Source of the DNA: Brachionus manjavacas
Lineage: Eukaryota > Rotifera > Eurotatoria > Ploima > Brachionidae
Assembly (NCBI GenBank): GCA_019054805.1
Contig: JAHQIY010000007.1
Coordinates: forward strand, 4,903,501 to 4,967,500
Direction of reading: 5' to 3'
DNA length: 64,000 bases
Under the pieces are notes generated by a model. The model was not told where the DNA came from, did not search any database, and was given only the letters and a program-made list of their open reading frames with translations. Position numbers and translations under genes: made by a program. Shown here one piece after another: positions 33,896 through 45,800 of the stretch (its first letter is position 1; every line of letters starts with the position of its first letter).

Positions 33896-34563
33896 AAAGT
33901 GAACACATTTTAAAACTATTAACAATTGTTAAAGCTTAAAATAAAATTCTTTAAAAAATGAAAATTGAATTTACTATGTTACTATTTAACTATGTCTTTT
34001 TTATAATGGCTCAAATTTATTCATTTGTGAGAGACATGTCATTATTTGATTTAGTGACATATGTCACTAAAATCGAATAATTACGTTATTTTTATTCAAG
34101 ATTAAAAAATTGCTTTGTGATCAAGAGATCAATGTTGAAGTTTCCAACATCCTAGCTTTCAATTTTCAAAAATTTTAACTTTATTCAGATTTTGTTGCAA
34201 AATTTGGATTATTTAACTTGTATAACTTGTTGTTAATCTTTTTTCAAATAACTGTTTAATCAATAACTTTATTGATATTTTATAATTTTTGTTTTTAAAA
34301 TAATTATTTTGTTAATGTATTTAAATAAATGTTTCTTGAGGCATAGGCTGTTGATTAACGTCATTGGGAATTTTCATTCAAACCTTCCAAAAATTACAAA
34401 AATTAAATTCGATTTGATTAATATGAAATTGAGCTTTTTAAACTTTGATGATGAAACAACATGAAACACAATACGTTTCACTAAATTCAACAAAAAAAGA
34501 TAAATTTTCTTTAAAAGGGATATATTAATGATCAAATAAAATAACAAAATTTTGAAATTTTTT

Positions 34564-34990
34564 TTTTGTGCCTATGGTCTATTCTAATCAGACCGCATCT
34601 TAAATTTACAGCAGCCTGGAATCCTTTGCAAAAGAAAGACATTAAAAGGCTGGAAAAAGTCCAACGTAGAGCTACCAAACTAGTGCCTGGTCTCAGAAGT
34701 CTCAATTATCTCTCAAGATTAGAAAAAATTGGTATCCCTACGCTTGAAAGTAGAAGGAAAAGAGGTGATGCAATCCAACTTTCCAAAATTGTCAGTAAAC
34801 AGAGCATTGTTCACCTGCATGCCTTCGCAGATTCAAGCCAAACTCCAAAAATCAATCACTCATCGATGAATCTACGTAAAAAACCAAGACTAAGGAAGCA
34901 ACTCTGCTTGTCAAAACCTAGAGAAAACTTCTTCACGAACAGAGTAGCCTCCTTATGGAACGAGCTACCGGACACTGTATTTTTATTAAG
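34564..34990 (+). mobile_element. CR1-like LINE C-terminal fragment
   Basis: Reads [55 protein letters not shown] and ENFFTNRVASLWNELPDTV. These are the conserved post-RT blocks of CR1-type LINEs. The frame is open through this stretch but it starts and stops abruptly, with no 3' tail, so both ends are truncated. Confidence 0.85.
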
Positions 34991-34994
34991 AATT

Positions 34995-35825
34995 AAAATT
35001 TTGTACTGGAATTTTTGTTTGAAAATTCACAATGCCTTGATTAACTTTGAAATTTACATAAATATTTGTGAACAAAAGAGTTTAAATAATAACCAGAAAA
35101 GATTCAATTTTTTAATTATGATTTTCAATTAAAATTGTGTTGTTGCATTTGATTTAGAAAGTCAGAAAAAAATTCCTAAAAAGTCAAAGTCATTACTTGT
35201 ATAAATCTAGACTTTCTCTTTTTTTCCCCTTACCAAATTTTGTCCCAGATTTATAAAATAAAATTAAGCTCATTTTTGATGTTTGACTCAAGTTCACAAT
35301 TATGACTCAAATACTGAGAATGAAAATGAAGCTGATTTCGCCGATTTCGTTTTGTTTCTGGTGATACTAGTTTTGTACTTGGTGCTTGTTTTGATAATGA
35401 GGATAGCCACGATTAATATCATACTGACCCAACTGATTCGACCCAATCAAGCCAACTTTTGATTTTGATCCAAAACTAAATAAACTTCAAAATCAGGTGT
35501 TATTTGGACAAAATTGAAAGATGAACAAGACAGTAGAATTTCAAATAGAATAGTTAGAGCTTCAATCTATGGCCTAATAAGTAATCGTGCCAAAAGGATA
35601 ACTTGGGAAAATTGTATCAACTTTTCTAGCTGGTTTCAATTACTCAATTCTTGGACTTATCCTAAAGTTTAATAATTTTTATGTTCAGTCTGACGACATA
35701 AAATTGAATGAACTTTTTATAAAAAAAATTTTCAAAAAAAAACTTTAATTATTTTCATTTAATGAAGAAAAAACCTTAACGGTATAAAAAATTCGATTCC
35801 TTAATATTTAAAAAAACAATTTGAT
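34995..35825. other. Spacer between LINE fragment and TRPA-B 3' end
   Basis: Low-complexity sequence. A stretch at about 35280-35660 has higher GC and coding-like runs but many stops, and is unassigned. Confidence 0.4.
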
Positions 35826-35839
35826 TTTCAAATATTTAT

Positions 35840-36837
35840 TTATTTTAAAAAACAATCACATTTTTTATTTAATGAAACCATGTCATCTTTTACAATATTT
35901 TCCAGGATTTTCTTTGTATCGGCAAAATTTTTATTCAATTCATTGAACACACTTGTATCCCAACTTGGTTGACTAAATTTTTGACCAATAAGTTGTTCTA
36001 ATCTTTCAACTCTGGCAAGATATTTCTCTTCAACTGATTGCAAAAAACATCTATTCGATCTCTCTAAATTGTAGATCGAATCATCAATCAACTTTTGAGA
36101 ATTGATCACAACTGACTTTATTTGGTGCGCTGTATTCATTGAATACTCTTTGATTGATTCGAATTGAAAATTGGTCTTCTTACTCAAACTCACCAAGATG
36201 CTTTGGATTTTGTTGTTTAGCGACATAATTTTTGTCTCCGAATCACTCATGTGTTCATTGAAGCTCTGTTTAGCATCACACAATTCGAAATTAGTACTTT
36301 GACTTAAACTTTCAATCCAGTTACGCAATTCTTCTTGAGTTTCGAAAAGAGACTTTTTCAAGTCCAAATTGGCCTCCAATGTTTCCTTTTTTAGTACTTC
36401 TATTTGTTGATTAGTGCGATTCGAAAGTTCAGTCAAAGAGTCCTGAAGTCGACGCTGAGAGTTGGAGAGCCGCGATTCACAGTCGCCTATCTGGTTGGAA
36501 AAACCAAACCGTATAGATCTTATTTGTTCGCTGGTGCAGCGGGACATTTCGTTAAATGAGTCTTCAAGTCTTTTCTGTGGATCTGAAAGTTTTATTGTGT
36601 GCTCATTTGATGAAAGCAAATTTTTAGCATTTTTCCACAATTGGTTCTTTATTCTCAAAAATTTGTTCTCTTCTTTTATGCTATACTTGGTTACTTGCAT
36701 GTTCAAACAGGTTCCAAGGCAAGTGTTGCGAAAGAGATTTAGGGCTGATTGCACCTTTAATACAAACATTATTCGCATAGATGTTTGTTGAATATCTGCT
36801 TCGTCAAGAACAGTTTTGATTTCACCAACAGCAATAC
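35840..36837 (-). CDS. TRPA-B exon 6: TRP helix and 40-residue-repeat coiled-coil tail
   Basis: Starts in phase 1 and completes the S6/TRP-helix region (GIAVGEIKTVLDEADIQQ, then MRIMFVLKVQSAL). From residue about 1159 (genomic 36583 down to 35984) five successive 40-residue units begin DPQKRL, NSQRRL, ETQEEL, SLNNKI and NSQKLI. At fixed places each has hydrophobic residues followed by a T/S-N-x-Q-type turn (CTSEQI, RTNQQI, STNFEL, KTNFQF, RSNRCF). No membrane segment. Predicted long helix, likely coiled coil and oligomerising inside the cell. Confidence 0.88.
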
Positions 36838-39800
36838 CTGTTTAAAAAAAAATTCCAATTTAAAAAGTCTTAATTCAAAAATCTAATGTATAAGGTTCCT
36901 TGTCAATGCAAATATGTATTTATTTGCATTGATGCCCCAAATTTTTTATTTTTTTTCTCTAATTATTAAGTTTATACATAAAAAATTAATTAACACTTAA
37001 TTAAATAGAAATCTGAATCTGCTTTTTGAGTAGAGTGAGAGATATGTTGGAACAGGACTGAGTCAGTCTATTCCATTGGTTGTAAGACTGGTAGAGGAAT
37101 ACCAACAAGGTTTCGAATTAAGATATATTGAATACCCAACTCCATTGTGTAATTGCTGCCTTACTATTTCCTCTTTTTTTCATTAAGATTTAACTATGTA
37201 AACATCTGTCACAAGTAACAAACTATTTAAATTAAACTTTCTTTGCATTTTTTTAGCTTATTTACTTTATTTTAATTTTTTTTTAAATTTATCTTGAAGG
37301 AGCTCTAGCTCGGTACAGAAAACAAATAAATAAAAAAATTAATAATCGAGTTTTATGCTGAAAATCATGTCAGTCATATTTTTCTAGGGGTCTCCCTTAT
37401 TAGCGTAATTTCAGCTCTAAGAAGCGCATCAGCAAATCTTAAAAGCGCATCAAAAAAAACAGCACATTTCCCTTGTTTATGTTTACATTTAATTTTTATT
37501 TATTTATTTCTTTATTTTAGAATTTTCTAATTATCCTCTTCATTAAAATTATAATGCAAAATTTTTTATATATTGTATTTAAATGAAGGATGTTTTCATC
37601 ATAATAATAATAATAATAATCGTGTCTATTCTATCCTAGTGGATAATGGGGAAGTGCTCATCTCCATTTCAAGTACCTTTTTGAGCATCGGCTTAGATCT
37701 GACACAGAGGCTCCTGCATCGAGTAGGATGTTTTCATAAATAATTTATAATATAATAATTTTTACATTCAATTATTAAAAAAAATAAAAAATTTTTTTAA
37801 TAAAACAAATTCAAAAAAAGAGCAAGATGCAATAGTAATAGTAATAAAAAAAAATAATTGAGGAATCTTAATTGTTTTTCGATTTTTAAATTATTTAAAT
37901 TTAAAATTGAAGCTAAAAACTTCAATGAGATAAACAACTTTCTAGAAAAAGGAATAAATGGACTAACGCATCAACGAATTTTTTCACCGCATCAAAGAAT
38001 CTGAAAATCGTATTTTGATGCGTTAGTCAGACAATGCGGTGAAAAAATTCGTTGATGCGTTAGTCCATTTATTCCTTTTTCTAGAAAGTTGTTTATGTCA
38101 TTGAAGTTTTTAGCTTCAATTTTAAATTTAAATAATTTTAAAATCGAAAAATTCGAATTATGGATAAAAAATTAAAGCATTGAAACAAACTTTATTTTTA
38201 TTACAAAATTTAGTTACTTTTTCTTAAATTAGTTATCATTTTTTGGTAAAAAGTGTTTTTGTTTTATCCAAAATTTTCGAAACATAAAGTAAATTTACAT
38301 TTTACAATTAACTCACAAAAAAGACGACAAAGTTCTTAACGTGAAATCAGACGTAAAATCTAAATCTGCTTTACCAAAAGGTTCAGTGTTAAATTATCTT
38401 ATTTTCTTAATTTTTCTAAACTTACTCATAGAAGACTTTTCTAGCAAACTCCATCCGTAAAAATATACTCATTTATTTTGCTTTATTTTGATTATTGTTC
38501 CACTCTTGAATTTTATTTTTCGAAAAATGCAACAGTCAAAATTGCTAAAATTTACGAATTTTTCGATTTTTTAATTATTTAAATTTAAAATTGAAGCTAA
38601 TAACTTCAATGACATAAGAAACTTTCTATAAAAATATTACTGACATTATTTTCAGCATAAAACTCGATTGAATATTATCTTTTTTTCATGCAAACACTCT
38701 CTTCTCATGATTTAGGTACTTTTTCTTAAATTTGTTTTCATTTTTAATAAAAAGTGTCAATAAGTTAAAAAAAGTAGATTTCTATTTTATTTAGTATTAA
38801 TTAATTTTTTTATTTTATGTATTAACTTAATTATAGGGGAATTTATTTAATATTTGGGAAAGAAAGTAAAAAATTTGGGGTACTCGATCTAAATTTCTCA
38901 AATTCAAAATATCTCTTTTTATAAAATTAAATCATTTGGTAGTTTTTCTGGTTATCTTTTTTTTTTAAATAATAATATCTTTAGTGTAATTTTTTTTGGG
39001 AACAAATTTAAAAGAAAATATTCAATTTGTAAGGTGCCCCAAGTCATAAACACTAGTTTTGGATTTAAAATTTTTAGCTTTTCCAAAAATTTGAAATCTA
39101 ATGTAATTTTGTGCGTAGAACTCGAATCTGAAATCATTTTTTTCATATGTCATCTTATTTTTGCTGAATTGCATGAAATAAAAATACAAATTTAGTGCAT
39201 AAGTTTGAACTGATTTTTTCGAAAAATTTAACTGACTTGGAAACTTAATTTTTTTTCTTCAGATAGTAGAGGAAATGTACTTTCTAATCTTGTGTATTTT
39301 TTTTCACCCATTCAATAAAAATCGCTAACAATTTAAACGCAAAGTTTTGAAAAAATTCGATGATTTAGCATTTTTGGCGTTTTATTTCTCCCGTAAAATT
39401 ATTTCAAAATAGATAATTTTTTTTTATTTTAGAGAACTAAGTCTCCTCTATAGAAATAGATGGTGGTTTGTTGATATCTTGTCTTAAAAGCATTCTATTT
39501 AGATTTAAAATCAGTAAAATATTAAAAAAAAAATGATCAAGATTTCAACAAGTTCTTAGACTTAATTTTAGAGGCCATAAATGAATATAAAAATATAGAT
39601 TTGAATATTAAGCTATGGAATAGATTCTGGAGAGCTTTGGAAATGTATCAAAGTGGTGCAAGCTATCAAAATGTCTTAGAAAAGCTATTTGGAGCAAAAT
39701 CGAGTAGTAAAGTTATTTCTCATAAAAAAGCAAAGATTTTAATACATTAATATATTCAGAACAATAAATTTCCTATATGAATCTATCTAAAAACTTTATA

Positions 39801-42800
39801 TTTATTACATAGGTATCTTTAAATGCTTGTATTTTACTAAATAGACAATATTATCCAAAAAGCCCACCTATTCCTATTTCTTAATAAATTAGCTTTAATT
39901 TAAGCCCAAAATCACCCTACTTGAAAAAAGTCTTATATACGAAATAAAATTTAAAGGCATATTTAAAAAAAAACATTTTTTTCTAAAAATCGCCAAAAAA
40001 AAAGGGAAAATAAACTAATGGCTGATAAAAAACGACTAATCCGAGTAAATTTAGGGTAAATTTTCATAAAAAAAAAAAAAAAAAAGTAGATTTCTATATG
40101 CTTCACATTTTATGAAACAAAACGTTTTTTTGAACCCCCCCCTGAAACTCGGGTATAAGATATAAGAACCCAACTTTTTCACTAATAAAATCGAATTCTG
40201 CGTCATAATAAACCTAAAAAAAGTTTTTGGGGTGAATTTTTGATAATCCTAGCTAACTAGTGTTTATGACTTGGGGCACCTTAAAATTCTAAAAAATTCA
40301 ACCAAAAAGTGAGTTTTAAATAAAAACATTCTCTAATTACTTTAAAATTATTTGGTTGAAAATATTGAATGTGAAAATAAATCTAATTTTTGATAATTTT
40401 TTATAAAATTATTTAAATTTAGCTGATCATTAAACTGAATGGAAAATCAATGCCCCTAAGAACTATGTTTAAATGCATAATTTAAAATATCGTGTCCACC
40501 AAAATATTTTTTTATTTTTATTAGTACTTATTTGCGAAAAAAGTCAATTATTTATGATTGCAATGTCATGCTTAAAAAATTATCTTTTTGGAAAATCTTT
40601 AAGCATTTTTAATTGAAAAGTTAGATGCAGAGACATATTTTCATGTGAACCAAACATTTTTTTGCCACATCGTATTGCATCTTTAAAATTTTTGCAGATT
40701 TGAAGAAATAACAAATCTTATTCTAAAATTTTATGTTTACTTCGAAAATATGCTTCTGCAATAAAAATCAAAAATTACTTAAAAAGCTTCTTTTAATGAT
40801 TTTTCGATTTTAGATAAAAAAATTTTTAATTTTAAAATTTTTCATTTTCGTATGTAAAATATTTTTCAAAATTTCATGTCCCATTTTTTCTCTTAAGATC
40901 TAATATTAATGTGAAAATATAACTTTTTTTGAGATTTTTCTATTTAATTTGAATTTCCAAAAAACAACTTACCAACAAATAAATTCAATACTATTATACA
41001 CATTAGTACAATGAACATAAAATAAATGATGTAATTTGGCAACGAGTCGCCGTAAAGACCCATTCTTGACGTGTCAAACTCGCCAACCACCATTGTTAAG
41101 GTTCTTATAAGTGAATAACTAGTTGAGTTAAAATAGGTTACATTAAAATTGGATCGTATGCGAAATGACAAAATAAAACCAGTATAAATGATAATGAAAA
41201 TTGGAAAAAATTTTGCCGAATTAGCCAATGTGCGACGGAAAGCAACCACATAGAGACCGAAAATTTTCAATTTTTGTGTAAATAAAGGAAAGACTATAAA
41301 CGCAAATAGAACTGCTATGCTAGCATATGAAGACTGCATATTGTAATTGCCTGAAAAAAGAGATAAAACTGCCAACAAATAAGTGAATAATTCTATGAGG
41401 TTTTGCAGGGATAAGAAATAGCTAAGTCCATCAAGAAAAAGTATTTGAAAGGTTTCTTTTAATATCTGAAAGAAAAGAATTAGTAATAGACTAAAGTAAA
41501 TAGGGCTGCTGAGGTAATAAACTGACTCAATGTGAATTGTTTGATTTGTTGAGTTGATTGTCGTTAGTTGATTGGAACCAAATTTTGAGAGTTCGATCGA
41601 ATAGAAAGAATAAAGTAGCATAAAAATTAGGTAAATTATTAGATTTAGGTAGAACGCGCATCTTGGTATCACTCGCCATTTTAGATGAAGAAGAGTGCGC
41701 GTGGTATCGTGCTTGAGTAAATTTTCCTGGCCTGAACGAGCGATGAGCATCAATGGATGCTTGGACATGGATCTAGTCGGAGGGTCTATTTTGCTGAAAT
41801 CTATTTCCTTTTCGCCAATACATTTATCTAAAATAACGCTAAAAATATCCCACATTTTATGTTCAAATAAGCAAGTCAACTCGGGGTTTTCAATTAACTT
41901 TAGGTTTTTTTTTTCTTGTTTTGTCTCTTGGGATGATTGACTGGACACAATCTGTATAATGGTACTTTGGTCATCATCATCACTCTCTTCCGTGTCAAAT
42001 TCCGGTTGAGGTCCATTCCAATTATTCTCTCGGATAAGTTTTTTCCAATTTGGATCATCTAGTAGCACTCGAATAACTTCACGCTACAAAAAAAAAATTA
42101 TGATTTTTTATAAAATTTTCCTAATTTGAAGTTCTTTTTCTGACAAATTTTAGTGCTTATTACTTAATATTCAATAGGTTGCACAATAGGTTGAACTTTA
42201 AATTTAAATTTTTTTTAAATTACTAATAATTTAACTGAAATAGTAACTGTTTTTTTTTTTCGGAAAATTGATAAAAAAAATATTAATTTTTTTTCTCTAT
42301 TTCGGGGCTGGTAAAAACCGCGAATCCTTTTTTTTTTTTAATTTTTTATTTATTATTTAAATAGACTTTGAGTAATGAAACTCTTTTAGCTATTGTTCTT
42401 ATATTAAAAGAAAGTGAAACAGATAAATAGTATTACAAAGTTGGGTTCACAATATTTAAAAAACATACAGATAGATATGGTACTATTAAGAAAGGGAAAC
42501 TTCTTGAAAATTGAAAGATTTTGCTTTTGCAGGTCACTCACTTGGAAATTCATGGACAAAAATTGATAAGCGAGACTTTTTTTCAGGATCTCTTGAGCTC
42601 TCAACAAAAACATCTTCGTAGTCCATTATGAGTGAAAAAAGAAATCATTTTTGAAGAGAAAGCAGTTTTTAACATATCTTATAAAGAGTTTTTTAAACCT
42701 GATTTTGATTGTGTCAATTGTTTGATTTTCAAGATAAAATAAAAAGATTTCTGAGGGTGTTTCATATGAGAAGTAATAAATCGCCTTATAGGACATTTTT

Positions 42801-45800
42801 ATTTTATTTATTTAAAAGATAATTTAGGAAAGGGGAATTTCCAGGGCAGCTCCGAATGGCATAGCCTTTTTTTCAGCCCTCTTGTTAGCTATTTTAATTT
42901 TACAAAATTTAGATTATAAAAAAAAAAATAAAAATAAATTAGGAATGTTTTTTTTTTTTTTTTTTAATTTATAATTTGTATAGGATATATTTTGGAGTAC
43001 TTGTAATTTATGAACATTAGTGTGTGAAGCTAAACTAAAGATGAAGAAGCTGTAATCAATTAAAGACCCTATTAGAGCATTTAAATAATTGATAGGGTTT
43101 TTTTATTTACCTGAATTATATACCTAGTTAAAAATAAGAACACTGGATCGTGAGATCGGATAGTACGGTGCTGAGTTGTCTAAAAATGTCTCAAATTTAA
43201 GTCAAAGTCATTAAAAAAAAAATTCCAAGGACTTGGACTTGACTTGTGACTATTAAACAACTCTGGTAAGGTGTATGGAACTCTTGAATTAGGCTTTTAT
43301 TAGTAGAGCTAAAAGTTACACGTAAATTTAATTTGAGAATTAGACAATGATTTGTAAAATTTTAAAAATTTTAAATGTATTTTTATTTTTTAATAGAATT
43401 TATTTTTTTATTTAATTTACAAATGAAATTTTACAGTTAATCTCATAATCCACCTATCTTAAATAAATTCAGGTAAATTTAGCGAACAAGGGTTCGTTTT
43501 TTTGACGAGTTCTTTTTTTTTCAAAACCTGTAATTTTTCTTTTAAATTGAAAATATTGCAATATTGAAGTTAATAATGATTTTGAAATATTATATATCAA
43601 TTTTAAAATTATTAAGATATTTCTCAGAATATAAAAAATATAATCTAAACCCTAACCCAGATCAAAATTCTTATTTAAAATGTTATCCTAGTAATTTGGA
43701 AAATAGCTTAAAATAGATCAATCATTAGGTGCTGTATCAAAGACGAGCAACTAAACTGGTAAAGATCATAAAGGACTTGCCGTATGATTGTAGACTCAAA
43801 AAGCTAGTCTTAACAACACTAGAGGAAAGAAGACAAAGAGGTGACTTAATTGAGTAATTCAAAATAAGTAATGGACTAAGTAGAGTGGACTTGCACAACC
43901 CGAATAAGTTGATGAGTTCCATTACAGTCGATGGACCAGCACGTAGCATTCGCGGAAGCAAACACCGTTTGGACAAGCAGTTAACCAAGAATTGCTACAG
44001 AGAACATTTTCTGTTGAATAGAGTTGTTGACAATTGGAACAATTTAACAACAGAGACAATCACATCCAAAATCAAAAGCCTCTTCAAGAAAAGAGTAGAC
44101 GATTCAGGAGTCTTCAAGGTGCAAAAATTGCTACCATAGCAAGCAATATCTTGCTCTACAGTTAATCTGTTGTAGCCTATTATTATTATTATTATTATTA
44201 TCACAAATCTTATGATCATTAAAATTTGTATTATCATAAAATAAAGAAAATATTATCTAAAAGGATTTTACGTTTGCGTAAATAAATGTAATTTATCAAA
44301 AAAAAAGAATGGGTTGAAAAATTTCGATTTCGATTTTGTCATTGAAAAATTAGAAAAAATTTAAACTTAAAAAAATTTTAATTTTAATTTAATCTTTTTA
44401 TATTCTAAGTATAATATTAAAGAATAAAAAAACAAGAATTTTAAATAATCTGCCAAAATATCCGTAAATTTTTTTCAAACTAAAATGAACAAAAAAAAAG
44501 CAATCTAAATTTCATACCAACACTAACACATCGATATCTTAGCACTAAAAATAACAAAAGAGACTGATTATTTTATTTCTTTTTGTTTTTACGAAAATCT
44601 CCGCAGATTCTAGAAAATTCGCGTAAAATTTTTAAAAATTTTCTTTTTTCAATTTTATTTAAAATTAATTGAATTTAAGTAAATTTACTCAAATTTTGGT
44701 AAAACCAATTTCAAAATTTGGATTAGTTAAAATACTTTTTTATTCAAACTATTCATTTTTTATTCATTTATTTAAACAATAAGAGTTTACCCAGAAAAGA
44801 TCAAAATAACAATTGCTTAAATGTAAAGCCTCATGTTAACGTTACATTGATTTTTATAAAATTTAAATTATTCTGTTAGAATTTGAATTCGGACAATTAG
44901 TCACAAAATCGGCCAACTCAACATTTAAATTTGAGAATAACGCCAAATTAAGAAAATAATAAATAAAATGCACTACTCACATGTCCTTGTTTGATGGCTA
45001 TTTCGAGGCAATTTTTGTTCTCATCATTTAGTTTATCTATTTGAACACCTTTTAGCAGCAGCAATTTAACCACTTCATAAGCACCTTCATAGCATGCAGT
45101 ATGCAGCGGGAACTCGTGTTGAATTTTATCTTGATTTTTTAAGTCAGAACAATTAGTAATAATATTTTTGCTTATCTCAAAATAGCCAAGACGACAACTC
45201 AAATCTAAAGCTGTTGTATTCTCCTCGTTTTTTACACTAGGATCAATACCAAACTCTAAAAGTAGATTAGCAATGCCAGAGTGTCCATTTTCTGTAGCCA
45301 AATGTAAACTTGTATTGAAATTGTTGTCAACATGCTCCAAAAATTGAATTAACTTTTTATCTTTTAGAAAATATTCCACTATGTTGTAGTATCCTTTTAT
45401 GCATGCTATGTGAAAACAAGTGTGTCCAAGATAGTTTTTGGCATAAAGCATGGCCTCTAGTGAGTTGTTCGAATCGTACAATTTATTAACTATTAATTTA
45501 ATAGCTTCTAAATTTCCGGTTCGACAACTAGTGTGAATGATTGTGTTCTCAAAGTTATCTTTAGCGAACAAAATTTCTTGAGGTATAAAGTCTGTTTGAA
45601 GAAGATATCTCAAGATGTCAGTGTTGTTATATTCGGAGCAAAGGTGGTATATTGACTGGCCATCTTTGTCCTTCGAGTCCATCTCGACATACTTATCATT
45701 TATTAGTTCTTCTACAACCAGTTGACTTCCTGATACAATTGCTCGCATCAAAGGTGTATAGAATTTCTTGTCTCTTTGCCTAATGGAAAGCTGAGCGTTG

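Larger units (their letters stand above)
37344..38669. mobile_element. Inverted-repeat element with inner palindrome
   Basis: Termini AATCGAGTTTTATGCTGAAA and on through AT(C/A)ATGTCAGT(C/A)ATATTTTT are inverted at 38669 over about 45 bp. It begins right after a LINE tail. No transposase frame is seen. Target duplication not evident. Inside are the near-perfect 118-bp palindrome at 37875-38151 and a partial third copy of its arm at 38555-38630. Confidence 0.7.
36838..40972 (-). other. TRPA-B intron 5 with nested mobile elements
   Basis: Donor GTAAGT at 40972 and acceptor CAG at 36838-36840. Contains a LINE 3' end (37010-37340), a 1.3-kb inverted-repeat element with a long inner palindrome (37344-38669), and a 1.25-kb TA-duplicating element (39032-40281). 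Confidence 0.8.
42084..44980 (-). other. TRPA-B intron 4, absent from TRPA-A
   Basis: Interrupts the last ankyrin repeat (KQGH / REVIRV). Contains a LINE fragment (43727-44205), an inverted AGAGTTGTT-type repeat (43155-43266) and, near 42785-42930 on -, a retroposon-like 3' end (GCTGCCCTGGAAATTCCCCT with an AAAT-type tail). Confidence 0.8.

Noticed and set aside
36462-36791. 109-residue frame on +
   Set aside because: Antisense shadow of the TRPA-B tail exon.
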